A stretch of DNA of 64,000 nucleotides. Origin: Acidobacteriota bacterium (GTDB lineage: Bacteria > Acidobacteriota > Vicinamibacteria > Vicinamibacterales > 2-12-FULL-66-21). Below the pieces are notes generated by a model. The model was not told the origin of the DNA. It made no database searches and saw nothing but the letters and a program-made list of their open reading frames with translations. The stretch spans positions 1 through 64,000 of the forward strand of contig JACPDI010000023.1 in the NCBI GenBank assembly GCA_016184105.1, given 5' to 3'. Shown here one piece after another: positions 43,768 through 51,642 of the stretch (position 1 is its first letter; the number at the start of each line of letters is the position of its first letter). The translations under genes were made by a program, and so were the position numbers.

Positions 43768-44927
43768 GCGGTCGGGGCGGGCAGGGTCGACGCGTGCTTG
43801 TCCGGTGCGCGCTTGACCTGGTACGCGCGCTTCAGGAACTTCGCATACGGGATGAACTGCTTCATCGCGCCGACGTTGACCTGGCACGGGCTCAGGCACG
43901 TGCCGCACACCTTCGCCTTCAGCTCCTCGCGCCCGGCGAGGTGCGCGCTGTCGAAGTACAGCGTCTCGGCGGGCGTGTCGAGGACGTTCCCGAGCCTCGC
44001 GGAATTCTCGCAGTAGAACAGATCGCCGTTGGGATTGAGCAGCAGCCCCTGGCGCTGGAACGGACACGGCATCGTGCGCTTGTAGCCGTTGGCGATCATG
44101 TCCGCGTAGTGCATGTACATGAACGTCTGTCCGGAGAGGACCGACTCCTCCTGGACGCGATCCAGGAAGAACTTCCGCATGTACTCCTCTTCGCGCGTGC
44201 GGAAGCCGATCTTTTCCTCCAGCTCCTTGTTGTGGAGCATCGCGTCGGTGAACCGCAGCATGTTGAACACGATGTCCAGCTTGCGGGAGCGGGCCCATGC
44301 GAGGATGTTTTCGGCGTCCTCCAGGTTGGTCGCGAAAATCGTGGACGCGATGCCGAACTGGAAGTTGTCGTGCCGTTCCGCGAGCGCCTGCATCGCGTCG
44401 ATCGTCTGCGAGGCCTTGTCGAAACCGCGCTTCACGTTGCGAACCTGGTTGTGCAGGTCCCCCACGCCGTCGATCGAGACCCGGATGCTGATCGGGAGCC
44501 CCTTGTCCGCGCAGAACTCGACGATGCGCGTGAGCATCGGGATCGCGCGGGACGGCGTCAGTCCGGTCGTGTTGATGCCGACCTTGCGCATCCGCGGCAG
44601 CCGGCGGTGGAACATTTCCACCATCTCCGGCAGATCGTTCCGCGTGGTCGGTTCTCCGCCGGAAATGTTCAGGTTCTCGACCGCGCCCCAGAACGGGTGC
44701 TCGAAGACGGGCCCGAGCTGGGGGAGCGTCATGTCGCTCTTGCGGTCGCCGAACTTCCAGTTGCTGCACATCTCGCAGCGCGCATCGCAAACCCAGGTGC
44801 AGTTGTAGATGAGCACCGTCGGGCGGATGGCTTTCAGGCTGGTCGCGATGAAGGTATTGACCAGGTCGCGCGGGACGCCCGCGGCCGTCTTGGCGAGGTA
44901 CTGCAGCCGGAACGTGTTGGTGGCCAT
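43764..44927 (-). CDS. Radical SAM/SPASM enzyme
   Basis: A 387-aa protein with a radical SAM cluster motif CDARCEMC (Cys47, 51, 54; CxxxCxxC), the glycine-rich NISGGEPTTRNDL and SIRVSIDG. C-terminal SPASM/twitch cysteines are in CPFQRQ, YCENS and CGTCLSPCQ, which would bind further iron-sulfur clusters. Such proteins modify peptides or small molecules. Here the enzyme is coupled to a GT-C gene, so a lipid, sugar or lipoprotein target is possible. Start ATG at 44927; an in-frame GTG nine bases earlier is an alternative. Confidence 0.88.
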   Translation of the reverse strand: MATNTFRLQYLAKTAAGVPRDLVNTFIATSLKAIRPTVLIYNCTWVCDARCEMCSNWKFGDRKSDMTLPQLGPVFEHPFWGAVENLNISGGEPTTRNDLPEMVEMFHRRLPRMRKVGINTTGLTPSRAIPMLTRIVEFCADKGLPISIRVSIDGVGDLHNQVRNVKRGFDKASQTIDAMQALAERHDNFQFGIASTIFATNLEDAENILAWARSRKLDIVFNMLRFTDAMLHNKELEEKIGFRTREEEYMRKFFLDRVQEESVLSGQTFMYMHYADMIANGYKRTMPCPFQRQGLLLNPNGDLFYCENSARLGNVLDTPAETLYFDSAHLAGREELKAKVCGTCLSPCQVNVGAMKQFIPYAKFLKRAYQVKRAPDKHASTLPAPTA

Positions 44928-44967
44928 GCGAGTGACGCCTATCGTAACACGCTGAGCCTGAAACAGA

Positions 44968-44996
44968 ACGGGGCGCCGGCGAGACCGGCGCCCCGT
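44968..44996 (-). terminator. Strong hairpin after the FN3/lectin lipoprotein gene
   Basis: A perfect 12-bp stem (ACGGGGCGCCGG / CCGGCGCCCCGT) with a 5-base loop, followed on the minus strand by a T-rich stretch (TTCTGTTTC). It separates the lipoprotein gene from the radical SAM gene. Confidence 0.7.
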
Positions 44997-45022
44997 GGGA
45001 GTTGAGCCTCGTGCGGCCGGCG

Positions 45023-46138
45023 CTAGAACCGGGGCCGCGGTCGCGAGGAGATCCAGACGTTGCGCACCGTCATCTGCGGATGCGACGCGTTCAGCTCGCC
45101 GGCCCGCGTCAGGGGCGCTCCGATATGCGCGACGTGCGGATTCGAGCCGTCGGCGCCCGGCCTGTACGGGCGGCTGCCCGTCGAGATCGACCCTTCGTCG
45201 TGCAGGGGGCCATCCGGACCGTCCAGCCGGATTTCGTATCCGGCAGATCCCAGCCGCCACCACATCCGGAAGAAGTACGTCTGCTGCCGCGACCAGGTTT
45301 TCACGCGGCGCGGCACGTCGAAGATGCGCCCTTCATCGTTTGCGTCGCCCGTGATGATGCGGTAGGACACGGTACCCGGCGTGCCGCCGTAGTCGCGCCC
45401 GCGGACTTCGAGCGTCTGCCGGTAATCGTTGTTGGTGACGTCGCCGTAGCCCTCGGCCATGGACATCACCTTGGACTTGTCGCCCTGGTTTCCTTCGTCG
45501 ACCCCCTGCGCCACGAACGAGTACTCGCCTTCCTGCAGCGTCGCGCCGAGCGTATAGGTAATGCGGCTCATGTTGGTTTCGATGAACGCGCCCTGGCCCG
45601 GAACGAACGTGACGCCGACGGCATCGCCGACGGTCTTTCCGTTGGTCAGCGGATCCATCACCTCGCTGCCGCGGATGTAGCCCCCTTCCGGCGTCTTGAA
45701 CGACGCGGTCGCGGACCACGGGCCGGCCGCGCCGAGGTACTCCGCCCGGGCACGCCACGTGTGCACCTTGTTGAACTCGAGCGCGCCGCCGACCGCGTGC
45801 TGCGTCCGGCCGCTGCCCGCGGGCACGAGCGGGGAGGTGTAGACCTTGGCGTTCTGGTCGTTGAAGACTTCGAAGCGATACGACAGCGGAACCGAGGCGA
45901 ACTTCGCTTCGGCGTTCCCGACCGTCAGGACGACGTCGCCCTCCACCTGCGTTCCGCCAGTCGGGGATTGGATCGAGGGAGCGGTCGCTTTCAGCGTGGA
46001 GCCGTCGGCGTTCGCGGAGTTGTCCACGACATCAGCCGTCGTGGTGGGGGAAACAGGCGTCGGTGCCTCCTTCCCGCAGCCGACTGCTACGGAAAGGACG
46101 CAGGCCAGACCGGAGGCAAGCAGATACTTTCGGGACAT
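45023..46138 (-). CDS. FN3-type lipoprotein with lectin-like C-terminal domain
   Basis: A 371-aa predicted lipoprotein: signal with lipid Cys21 (LSVAVGC), PVSPT at residues 28-32, a fibronectin-III-like domain (about 50-150, VHTWRARAEYLG) and a C-terminal beta-rich domain (SEVMDPLTNGKTVGDA ... QQTYFFRMWWRLG ... TVRNVWISSRPRPRF) suggesting a concanavalin/laminin-G fold. It is the intact relative of the frameshifted gene at 36935-37959. ATG at 46138 with GGAG 11 bases upstream. A glycan-binding role at the cell surface is inference. Confidence 0.72.
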   Translation of the reverse strand: MSRKYLLASGLACVLSVAVGCGKEAPTPVSPTTTADVVDNSANADGSTLKATAPSIQSPTGGTQVEGDVVLTVGNAEAKFASVPLSYRFEVFNDQNAKVYTSPLVPAGSGRTQHAVGGALEFNKVHTWRARAEYLGAAGPWSATASFKTPEGGYIRGSEVMDPLTNGKTVGDAVGVTFVPGQGAFIETNMSRITYTLGATLQEGEYSFVAQGVDEGNQGDKSKVMSMAEGYGDVTNNDYRQTLEVRGRDYGGTPGTVSYRIITGDANDEGRIFDVPRRVKTWSRQQTYFFRMWWRLGSAGYEIRLDGPDGPLHDEGSISTGSRPYRPGADGSNPHVAHIGAPLTRAGELNASHPQMTVRNVWISSRPRPRF

Positions 46139-46303
46139 GCTCAGTTGTTCTCCACCTGAGGAAAAGCGGTTCGTTCTCGATCGACCAACTGGGGGTTCCA
46201 CGTATGATACCTGAACTTTCGCCGCGCCGAACCGCGAAATCACGGGAATGCGTGATAACATGGCGCGTTCTTTCCCTGACACACATCGATCACGAGGAGA
46301 TAG

Positions 46304-47146
46304 ATGCGGATCACGAGCCCAATCGCACTGGCCGTCGGCCTGACCATGTTTATCGGCATCTCCGCTTCCGGGCAGACGCCCCCGTCCACCGAGCCGCCGC
46401 CGCCGTCCCCCACGCCGCAAATCGAACTGGCACCGCCGGCCACGACACGGCCTCGGCAGCCGGCGCCGGACACACCGCCCGCCAAGCCGCGGTTCTTCGT
46501 CAGCGTCAACGGCGGCTACCAGATCATCAACCAGGACATCGCGACCGAAACGACGTTCGAGGCGTTCGAGGAAACGGCGACGCTCAGCTCAGCCGGTGAA
46601 CTCAAGAGCAAACCCGTCTTTGACGCCAGCCTCGCGTATCAGTTCAGCAATCGCTACGGCGTCGGCGCGGCCTTCTCGTTCTACACGACCGAGGATAACG
46701 TCGCGGTGCTCGCGCGCGTGCCGCATCCGGTCTTCTTCGACCAGGTCCGCGTCGCGAGCTTCGAGGCGTCCGGCGTGAAGCACACCTCGGGAGCGCTTCA
46801 CCTCAACGGCATCTGGTTCGTGCCGTTCACCAGAAAAATCGACTTCCAGGTGTTCGCCGGGCCGTCGATCGTCTTCGTGAAGCAGGACGTGGTGACCGGG
46901 GCCAACCTGCTGTCCGAGAACCCTCCGTTCACCGAGCCGCGAATCGACAAGATCACGGTCACCGAGCAGAGGAAGACGACGGTCGGTTTCAACGCCGGCG
47001 TTGACGCCGCTTACGCCATCACGCCGCGCATCGGCGTCGGTGCCACCGCCAGGTACCTGTTTGCCTCTGCCGACGTGGACGGATTGGTGGATTCGGTGAA
47101 CGTGGGCGGCCTGCAGGTCCTCGGCGGAGTGCGATTCCGCTTCTGA
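46304..47146 (+). CDS. Outer-membrane beta-barrel protein with proline-rich N-terminus
   Basis: A 280-aa protein. Signal peptide (to about residue 23), a proline-rich spacer (about 25-62) that could cross the periplasm, then alternating strands (FFVSVNGGYQIIN, KPVFDASLAYQFSNRYGVG, GALHLNGIWFVPF, RIGVGATARYLFASADVDG) ending in LQVLGGVRFRF with a terminal Phe. ATG at 46304 has GAGGAG six bases upstream. It is divergent from the FN3/lectin lipoprotein gene; the 165-bp gap between them probably holds both promoters, but none was clear. Confidence 0.75.
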   Translation: MRITSPIALAVGLTMFIGISASGQTPPSTEPPPPSPTPQIELAPPATTRPRQPAPDTPPAKPRFFVSVNGGYQIINQDIATETTFEAFEETATLSSAGELKSKPVFDASLAYQFSNRYGVGAAFSFYTTEDNVAVLARVPHPVFFDQVRVASFEASGVKHTSGALHLNGIWFVPFTRKIDFQVFAGPSIVFVKQDVVTGANLLSENPPFTEPRIDKITVTEQRKTTVGFNAGVDAAYAITPRIGVGATARYLFASADVDGLVDSVNVGGLQVLGGVRFRF

Positions 47147-47172
47147 GGCGTTCCGTCCATTCACAGAAACAG

Positions 47173-47197
47173 AGGGCCAGCCGAAAAGGCTGGCCCT
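47173..47197. terminator. Bidirectional terminator between convergent genes
   Basis: A 10-bp stem (AGGGCCAGCC / GGCTGGCCCT) with a GAAAA loop between the barrel gene (+) and the FN3 lipoprotein gene (-). It is flanked by TTGCTGTTTC on the right and by GAAACAG on the left. Confidence 0.7.
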
Positions 47198-47219
47198 TGC
47201 TGTTTCCGAGCTTTCCGCA

Positions 47220-48368
47220 TTACTGGATCTCGCACGTATCGACGCGGATGTCCGGCAAGACCTTCGGACCGATCCACGCCGGCGTCTGCGCACCGTCCGC
47301 GTCGCCGAGCACGTCCCACTGCTTCTGTGAGCTGCCCGAGCCGGCGCAGAGGATGTCGCAGGAGTACCCGCCGCAGTTGGTGCCGCTGGTCTTGCGCAGG
47401 ATTCCAAACGGGCCGCCCGAGAGTCCCCCTGCGTTCAGGTCGCGCGCCGACGCCCGCAGGAACGTCACGAGCTGGGCGGACGACATGTGCGAGCCGAACT
47501 TGCTCCGCTGGCATTCGATGATGCCCAGGTGCGTGGTCGGATAGGGCGGGCCGCACGGCGTTGTGGAACCGCCTTCGCCGCTTGGCGCTTCCGCAGGCGT
47601 GATGAACGACCAGACGGACGACCAGCCGCTCCGGGCCTCGCCATCGGTCGCGTAGGCTCGCCAGTAGTACGTCACGCTGTTCGCAAGTCCTGTGGGCGCC
47701 CACACTGTCTGCCCGGCCGAGACCGCTTCGGGCTGACCGCCGGTCGCCGACACGACCTGCGTGAACGCCTGGTCCCTGGCGACTTGGTACGCGTAGCTGA
47801 CGTTGCCCGCCGGCCCGCTGCGCGCCGAGTTGGCCACCCGCAGTTCAACGAAGAGAGAGCCGGTCGTGCTCCCGCTGCCTGGCGAGACCAGTTGCGGCGG
47901 GTTGATCACCACGGGCGGATACACCTCGAAGCTCACGGTCGAGGGATACGCCCCTGTATTCGCGCCGTCGTACGCCCACGCCCGCCAGTAATAGGTCCGC
48001 CCCAGTTGCAGGTTGTCCTGCAGCCTGTGGGCCGTCCGGCCGTTGTCGCCCTGCGCCACGTCGCGCCGCGAGTACGCGATGTTCTTGAAGCCGGCGTCCA
48101 CGGCCACCTCGAACGCATACACGAGCGGCCGCACACCGTTGGTGGAGGCGTTCTCGACGAGCAGCGTGATCGGCTGCTGCTTGTCCCTGAACTTCCAGCC
48201 CTGGCCCGGCTCGAGCAGCACGGGCTGCGTAATCTCGACGCCGGGCAGCGGGCCCGCGATCGTCGGGCTGAGCGGATTCGAGCTCTTGGAGTGCTCGCAG
48301 GCGCCGAGCACCAGGAGCGCGGAAATGGCGACCAGCGAGCGGGTGGAACGTCGGGCTAATCCTGCCAT
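47220..48368 (-). CDS. FN3-repeat lipoprotein with cysteine-rich C-terminal domain
   Basis: A 382-aa predicted lipoprotein: lipid Cys24 (LLVLGACEHSK), PLSPT at 32-36, two fibronectin-III-like domains (about 45-165 and 170-275, each with YYWRAWAYDG or YYWRAYATDG) and a C-terminal domain of about 95 residues with many cysteines (TNCGGYSCDILCAG, DTCEIQ). That last domain is not recognised; paired cysteines suggest disulfides outside the cytoplasm. It is the third FN3 lipoprotein in this region, transcribed after the flippase-like gene. Confidence 0.72.
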   Translation of the reverse strand: MAGLARRSTRSLVAISALLVLGACEHSKSSNPLSPTIAGPLPGVEITQPVLLEPGQGWKFRDKQQPITLLVENASTNGVRPLVYAFEVAVDAGFKNIAYSRRDVAQGDNGRTAHRLQDNLQLGRTYYWRAWAYDGANTGAYPSTVSFEVYPPVVINPPQLVSPGSGSTTGSLFVELRVANSARSGPAGNVSYAYQVARDQAFTQVVSATGGQPEAVSAGQTVWAPTGLANSVTYYWRAYATDGEARSGWSSVWSFITPAEAPSGEGGSTTPCGPPYPTTHLGIIECQRSKFGSHMSSAQLVTFLRASARDLNAGGLSGGPFGILRKTSGTNCGGYSCDILCAGSGSSQKQWDVLGDADGAQTPAWIGPKVLPDIRVDTCEIQ

Positions 48369-48531
48369 GGCAGTTCTCTCACACGAAACAGACCGGCGGC
48401 CGCGCACGGACGTAAAGAACCGCGCAGATCCGCTATCGGCCGGACCTGTAACCAGCTATAGACTGAGTTGCTTGTTGGGGGAGCGCCCGTTCGTGGGCCA
48501 GCTCAAAGAGTAAGCCGGTAACTGCTTGCCG

Positions 48532-49509
48532 TCAAGGGCGTTCGATGCGCTGCCTGCGCCGCAGACGGGCGATGTACGCTCCCGCACCCGCGACCGAGAC
48601 GGCCATGATCGCCGCCGCGCCGCCCAGCGAGAGCAGCAGGGCGGAATGGAGGGGCAGTCCGAGCTGGCGGAAGTACAAACCGAACGTCGCTTCCCGCACA
48701 CCCAAGCCGTTGATCGAGATCGGCGCCATCTGCACCAAAAAGCTGACGGGCACCAGCAGCGACAACTGCGCGAACCCGATGGGAATCCCCAGGCTTCGCG
48801 CGAGCGCGTAGTAGAACGCCACCAGGATGAGCTGCACCACGACAGCGCCGCCAAAGCAGGCGGCCATCGCGGCGGGCGATTGCCGGAACCGGACGAGCGC
48901 GCCGGTCAGCCGGTCCAGTCGCTCGTCGATCCACTCCGGGTGCAGCCGCCGGATGGGGCCCGCGAGCACGTGCAGCGTCCTGGGCGCGAGAAACACCGGC
49001 AGCGACACCACGGTGCCGGCCACCAGCCCGGCCCAAAGCGTCGTGGCGCCAACGGGACCCGCCTCCCTCGCCGACCATCGCGCGATTGTGGCGCCGACCG
49101 CCGCGACGAGCACGAGGCCGAGCAGGCCCACCCCCCGGTCGAGGAGCACAACCGTCGTCGCCAGCGTTTTTGAGCCGGCGGGACGCGCCGTGTCCGCGAT
49201 GCGGACGACGTCGCCCCCCACGTTGCTTGGCAGGAAGTTGTTGAAGAAGGTGGCGACCAGGAACGACTCGAAAAGCCGCCCGATGGGAAGATCCACGCCC
49301 TGCGCGAACAGGAGTTGCTGCCACCGCCAGGCGCTGACCGCCAGCATCAGGAAATACAGGCCCAGCGCAGTGGCAATCCAGCTCCATTCAGCCTGGCGCA
49401 GGCCGGCGGCAATTCCACCGAGATCGGCCCGGCGCAGCAGCACGCTGAGCAGGCTGACGCTGACCGCAAGTTTGAGCGCAACCAGCAGCGCATGACGCCC
49501 GACTCTCAT
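48532..49509 (-). CDS. AglD/LPG-synthase-type transmembrane protein (flippase-like) B
   Basis: A 325-aa protein with eight membrane helices and family motifs FFNNFLPSNVGGDVVRIAD and APISINGLGVREATFGLYF. Paralogue of the protein at 35973-36929 and, like it, next to an FN3 lipoprotein. Probably moves or anchors polyprenyl-linked intermediates. ATG at 49509. The 163 bases between it and the lipoprotein gene (48369-48531) hold nothing recognised. Confidence 0.82.
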   Translation of the reverse strand: MRVGRHALLVALKLAVSVSLLSVLLRRADLGGIAAGLRQAEWSWIATALGLYFLMLAVSAWRWQQLLFAQGVDLPIGRLFESFLVATFFNNFLPSNVGGDVVRIADTARPAGSKTLATTVVLLDRGVGLLGLVLVAAVGATIARWSAREAGPVGATTLWAGLVAGTVVSLPVFLAPRTLHVLAGPIRRLHPEWIDERLDRLTGALVRFRQSPAAMAACFGGAVVVQLILVAFYYALARSLGIPIGFAQLSLLVPVSFLVQMAPISINGLGVREATFGLYFRQLGLPLHSALLLSLGGAAAIMAVSVAGAGAYIARLRRRQRIERP

Positions 49510-49541
49510 CTCAGGAAACGAGCCAGTCTACCATGCGCGTC

Positions 49542-49550
49542 TGCTACAAT
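49542..49550 (+). promoter_or_regulatory. Extended -10 promoter of the GT4 operon
   Basis: TGCTACAAT (TGn plus TACAAT) ends 12 bases before the ATG of the first GT4 gene. There is no good -35, as is usual for extended -10 promoters. The transcript would start only a few bases before the ATG. Confidence 0.5.
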
Positions 49551-49561
49551 TCGTTGATTCC

Positions 49562-50776
49562 ATGCGGATTTTGATGATCGCACCGGAGCCGTTCTTCGAG
49601 CCCCGGGGCACTCCGTTCAGCGAGTATCACCGCATCCGTGCGTTGCTCGAGCTCGGCCATACGGTGGATCTCGTCACGTATCCGTTCGGTCGCGACGTCG
49701 AGATGCCCGGCCTGCGGATTTTCCGCTCGCTCCGCCCCCCGTTTCTGAAGCACGTGCGGATCGGGCCGTCGCTCGCGAAGATTCCGCTGGATCTGCTGTT
49801 GGCCCTCACGTGCGTCCGGCGTGTGTTGTCCGAGCGCTACGACGCGGTGCACTCGCACGAGGAGGGGGCCGCGATTGGGATCGTGCTGGCGGGGCTGCTC
49901 GGCATTCCGCACCTCTACGACATGCACTCGAGCCTGCCGCAGCAGCTCACGAATTTTGATTTCAGCCGCTCGCGCCTGGTGCGCCGCGCCTTCGAGTGGA
50001 TGGAGCGGCTCGTCATCCGCCGCTCGAAGGTCGTCATCGTCATTTGCCAGAACCTGGTCGAGACCGTGCGCGCGGTCAGCGCCGGCGTTCCTGTCGTGTT
50101 GATTGAAAACGCGCCGGGTTCGGGGGACGTCGCCGAGTCGGGCGCGGGCGCGAGCGTGCGGGCGGCGCTCGCGCCGCGTGGTGTCGGCGCGTCGACGCCG
50201 GTCGTGCTGTATACGGGAACGTTCGAGGCTTACCAGGGGCTGGACCTGCTCTTCAACTCGTTCGCGCGCGTGCACCGCGCGCGGCCGGACGCGCGACTCC
50301 TGATGGTGGGGGGGAGCCCGGCGCAAGTCGCCGCGGCAATCGCGCAGACAGAGGCTGCGGGAATCCGGAGCGCGACGATCTTTGCCGGGCAGCGGCCCGC
50401 CGAAGAAGTGCCCGCGTATCTGGACGCCGCCAGCGTGCTGGTATCGCCGCGCAGCTCCGGCACCAACACGCCGCTGAAGATCTATCAGTACCTGCGTTCC
50501 GGCCGGCCCATCGTCGCCACGCGGCTTCTGACGCACACGCAGGTCCTCGACGATGACGTGGCGGTCCTGACCGAGCCGACGCCGGACGGTTTCGCAGCGG
50601 GGATTCTCGAGCTGATCGCCGACCCCGGGCGGGCCGCGGCGGTCGCTGCGCGGGCCCGGGCGCTCGCAGAGACGAAGTACAGCTACGAGGCGTATCTCCG
50701 GCGCACGCGCCAGGCCTGCGACTGGCTCGCGGGTCCCCCGGCGGCGCCGCAGGTCGCGGCCGGAGGCGTTGCGTGA
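49562..50776 (+). CDS. GT4-family glycosyltransferase
   Basis: A 404-aa GT-B enzyme. The N-domain has APEPFFEPRGTPFSEYHRIRAL and a HSHEEGAAIG donor-side loop. The C-domain has VLYTGTFEAYQGLDLLFNSF and LVSPRSSGTNTPLKIYQYLRSGRPIVATRL, in which the usual E-x7-E pair is replaced by T and K/Y residues, as in some WbuB/WcaI-like enzymes. It starts a forward operon of about nine genes and its stop overlaps the next GTG. Confidence 0.87.
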   Translation: MRILMIAPEPFFEPRGTPFSEYHRIRALLELGHTVDLVTYPFGRDVEMPGLRIFRSLRPPFLKHVRIGPSLAKIPLDLLLALTCVRRVLSERYDAVHSHEEGAAIGIVLAGLLGIPHLYDMHSSLPQQLTNFDFSRSRLVRRAFEWMERLVIRRSKVVIVICQNLVETVRAVSAGVPVVLIENAPGSGDVAESGAGASVRAALAPRGVGASTPVVLYTGTFEAYQGLDLLFNSFARVHRARPDARLLMVGGSPAQVAAAIAQTEAAGIRSATIFAGQRPAEEVPAYLDAASVLVSPRSSGTNTPLKIYQYLRSGRPIVATRLLTHTQVLDDDVAVLTEPTPDGFAAGILELIADPGRAAAVAARARALAETKYSYEAYLRRTRQACDWLAGPPAAPQVAAGGVA

Positions 50777-51642
50777 GCGGCGCACGTGTCGGGCATCGCG
50801 ACGAGAGCCACTACAGCTACACGGTCTACGCGGATCGCGGGATGGCCGAGCGGTTCGACCGGGCGCGGTTCAGCGGCCCGATTGGGACCCTGATCGCCGA
50901 GGCGCAGGAACGCGTGCTCTTCGAGTTTCTTGGCGATGTCCGCGGCCAGGCGATCGTGGACGTCGGCACGGGCACCGGGCGCGCCGCGCTGGCGATGGCT
51001 GCGCGCGGGGCCACCGTGCGTGGGATCGACGCCTCGGCCGAGATGCTGGCGGTGGCGCGCCGGCGCGCGGACCAGGCGGGGCTCGACATCGAGTTCACGA
51101 CGGGGGACGCGCACGCGCTGGCGCTGCCGGATGGCTCGGTGGACGCGGCGGTATCGCTGCGCGTGTTGATGCACACGCCCGGATGGGACCAGTGCCTCGC
51201 GGAGTTGTGCCGCGTGTCGCGCCACCGCGTCATCGTGGATTACCCGGCGGCGCGCAGCCTCGCGCTCCTGCAATCGCTCGCGCGGAGGGCCGGGCTGGCG
51301 CGCGACCGTGAAGCGTACCGCGTGTTCTCGGGCCGGACCATCCGTCGCGCGTTTGCGGAGCGCGGCTTCCGCGTGACGCGAGTCCACCGGCAGTTCGTGC
51401 TGCCGATCGCCGTGCACAAGGCGATCGGATCCCGCGCGTTCACGCGCGCGTCGGAAGGCCTGCTGCGCGGCGTCGGGCTGCTGCGGCTGTTCGGCTCGCC
51501 CGTCACGGTGCTGGCCGAGCGCACGCCGCACGTGACGCACGTGGCACGTGGCACGTCGCACGTGGCACCTCGCACGTCGCACGTGGCACCTCGCACGTCG
51601 CACGTGGCACCTCGCACGTCGCACGTGGCACCTCGCACGTGA
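50773..51642 (+). CDS. SAM-dependent methyltransferase with a repeat-encoded C-terminal tail
   Basis: A 289-aa class I methyltransferase (GQAIVDVGTGTGRAALAMAARG, GIDASAEMLAVAR, AVSLRVLMHTPGWDQ). The catalytic part ends near residue 250. The last 30 or so residues are four copies of TSHVAPR, translated from a 21-bp tandem repeat that ends exactly at the start codon of the next gene. GTG start overlaps the previous stop (GTGA). Target unknown; a sugar or lipid is likely from context. Confidence 0.82.
   Translation: MSGARVGHRDESHYSYTVYADRGMAERFDRARFSGPIGTLIAEAQERVLFEFLGDVRGQAIVDVGTGTGRAALAMAARGATVRGIDASAEMLAVARRRADQAGLDIEFTTGDAHALALPDGSVDAAVSLRVLMHTPGWDQCLAELCRVSRHRVIVDYPAARSLALLQSLARRAGLARDREAYRVFSGRTIRRAFAERGFRVTRVHRQFVLPIAVHKAIGSRAFTRASEGLLRGVGLLRLFGSPVTVLAERTPHVTHVARGTSHVAPRTSHVAPRTSHVAPRTSHVAPRT
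51535..51640. repeat. 21-bp in-frame tandem repeat at the end of the methyltransferase gene
   Basis: Four exact copies of a 21-bp unit (TCGCACGTGGCACCTCGCAC plus one base) begin at 51556, 51577, 51598 and 51619, preceded by decayed copies from 51535. The unit contains the palindrome CACGTG. Since 21 is divisible by three, copy number can change without shifting the frame. The GTG start of the SDR gene (51639) lies at the end of the last copy. Confidence 0.92.
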
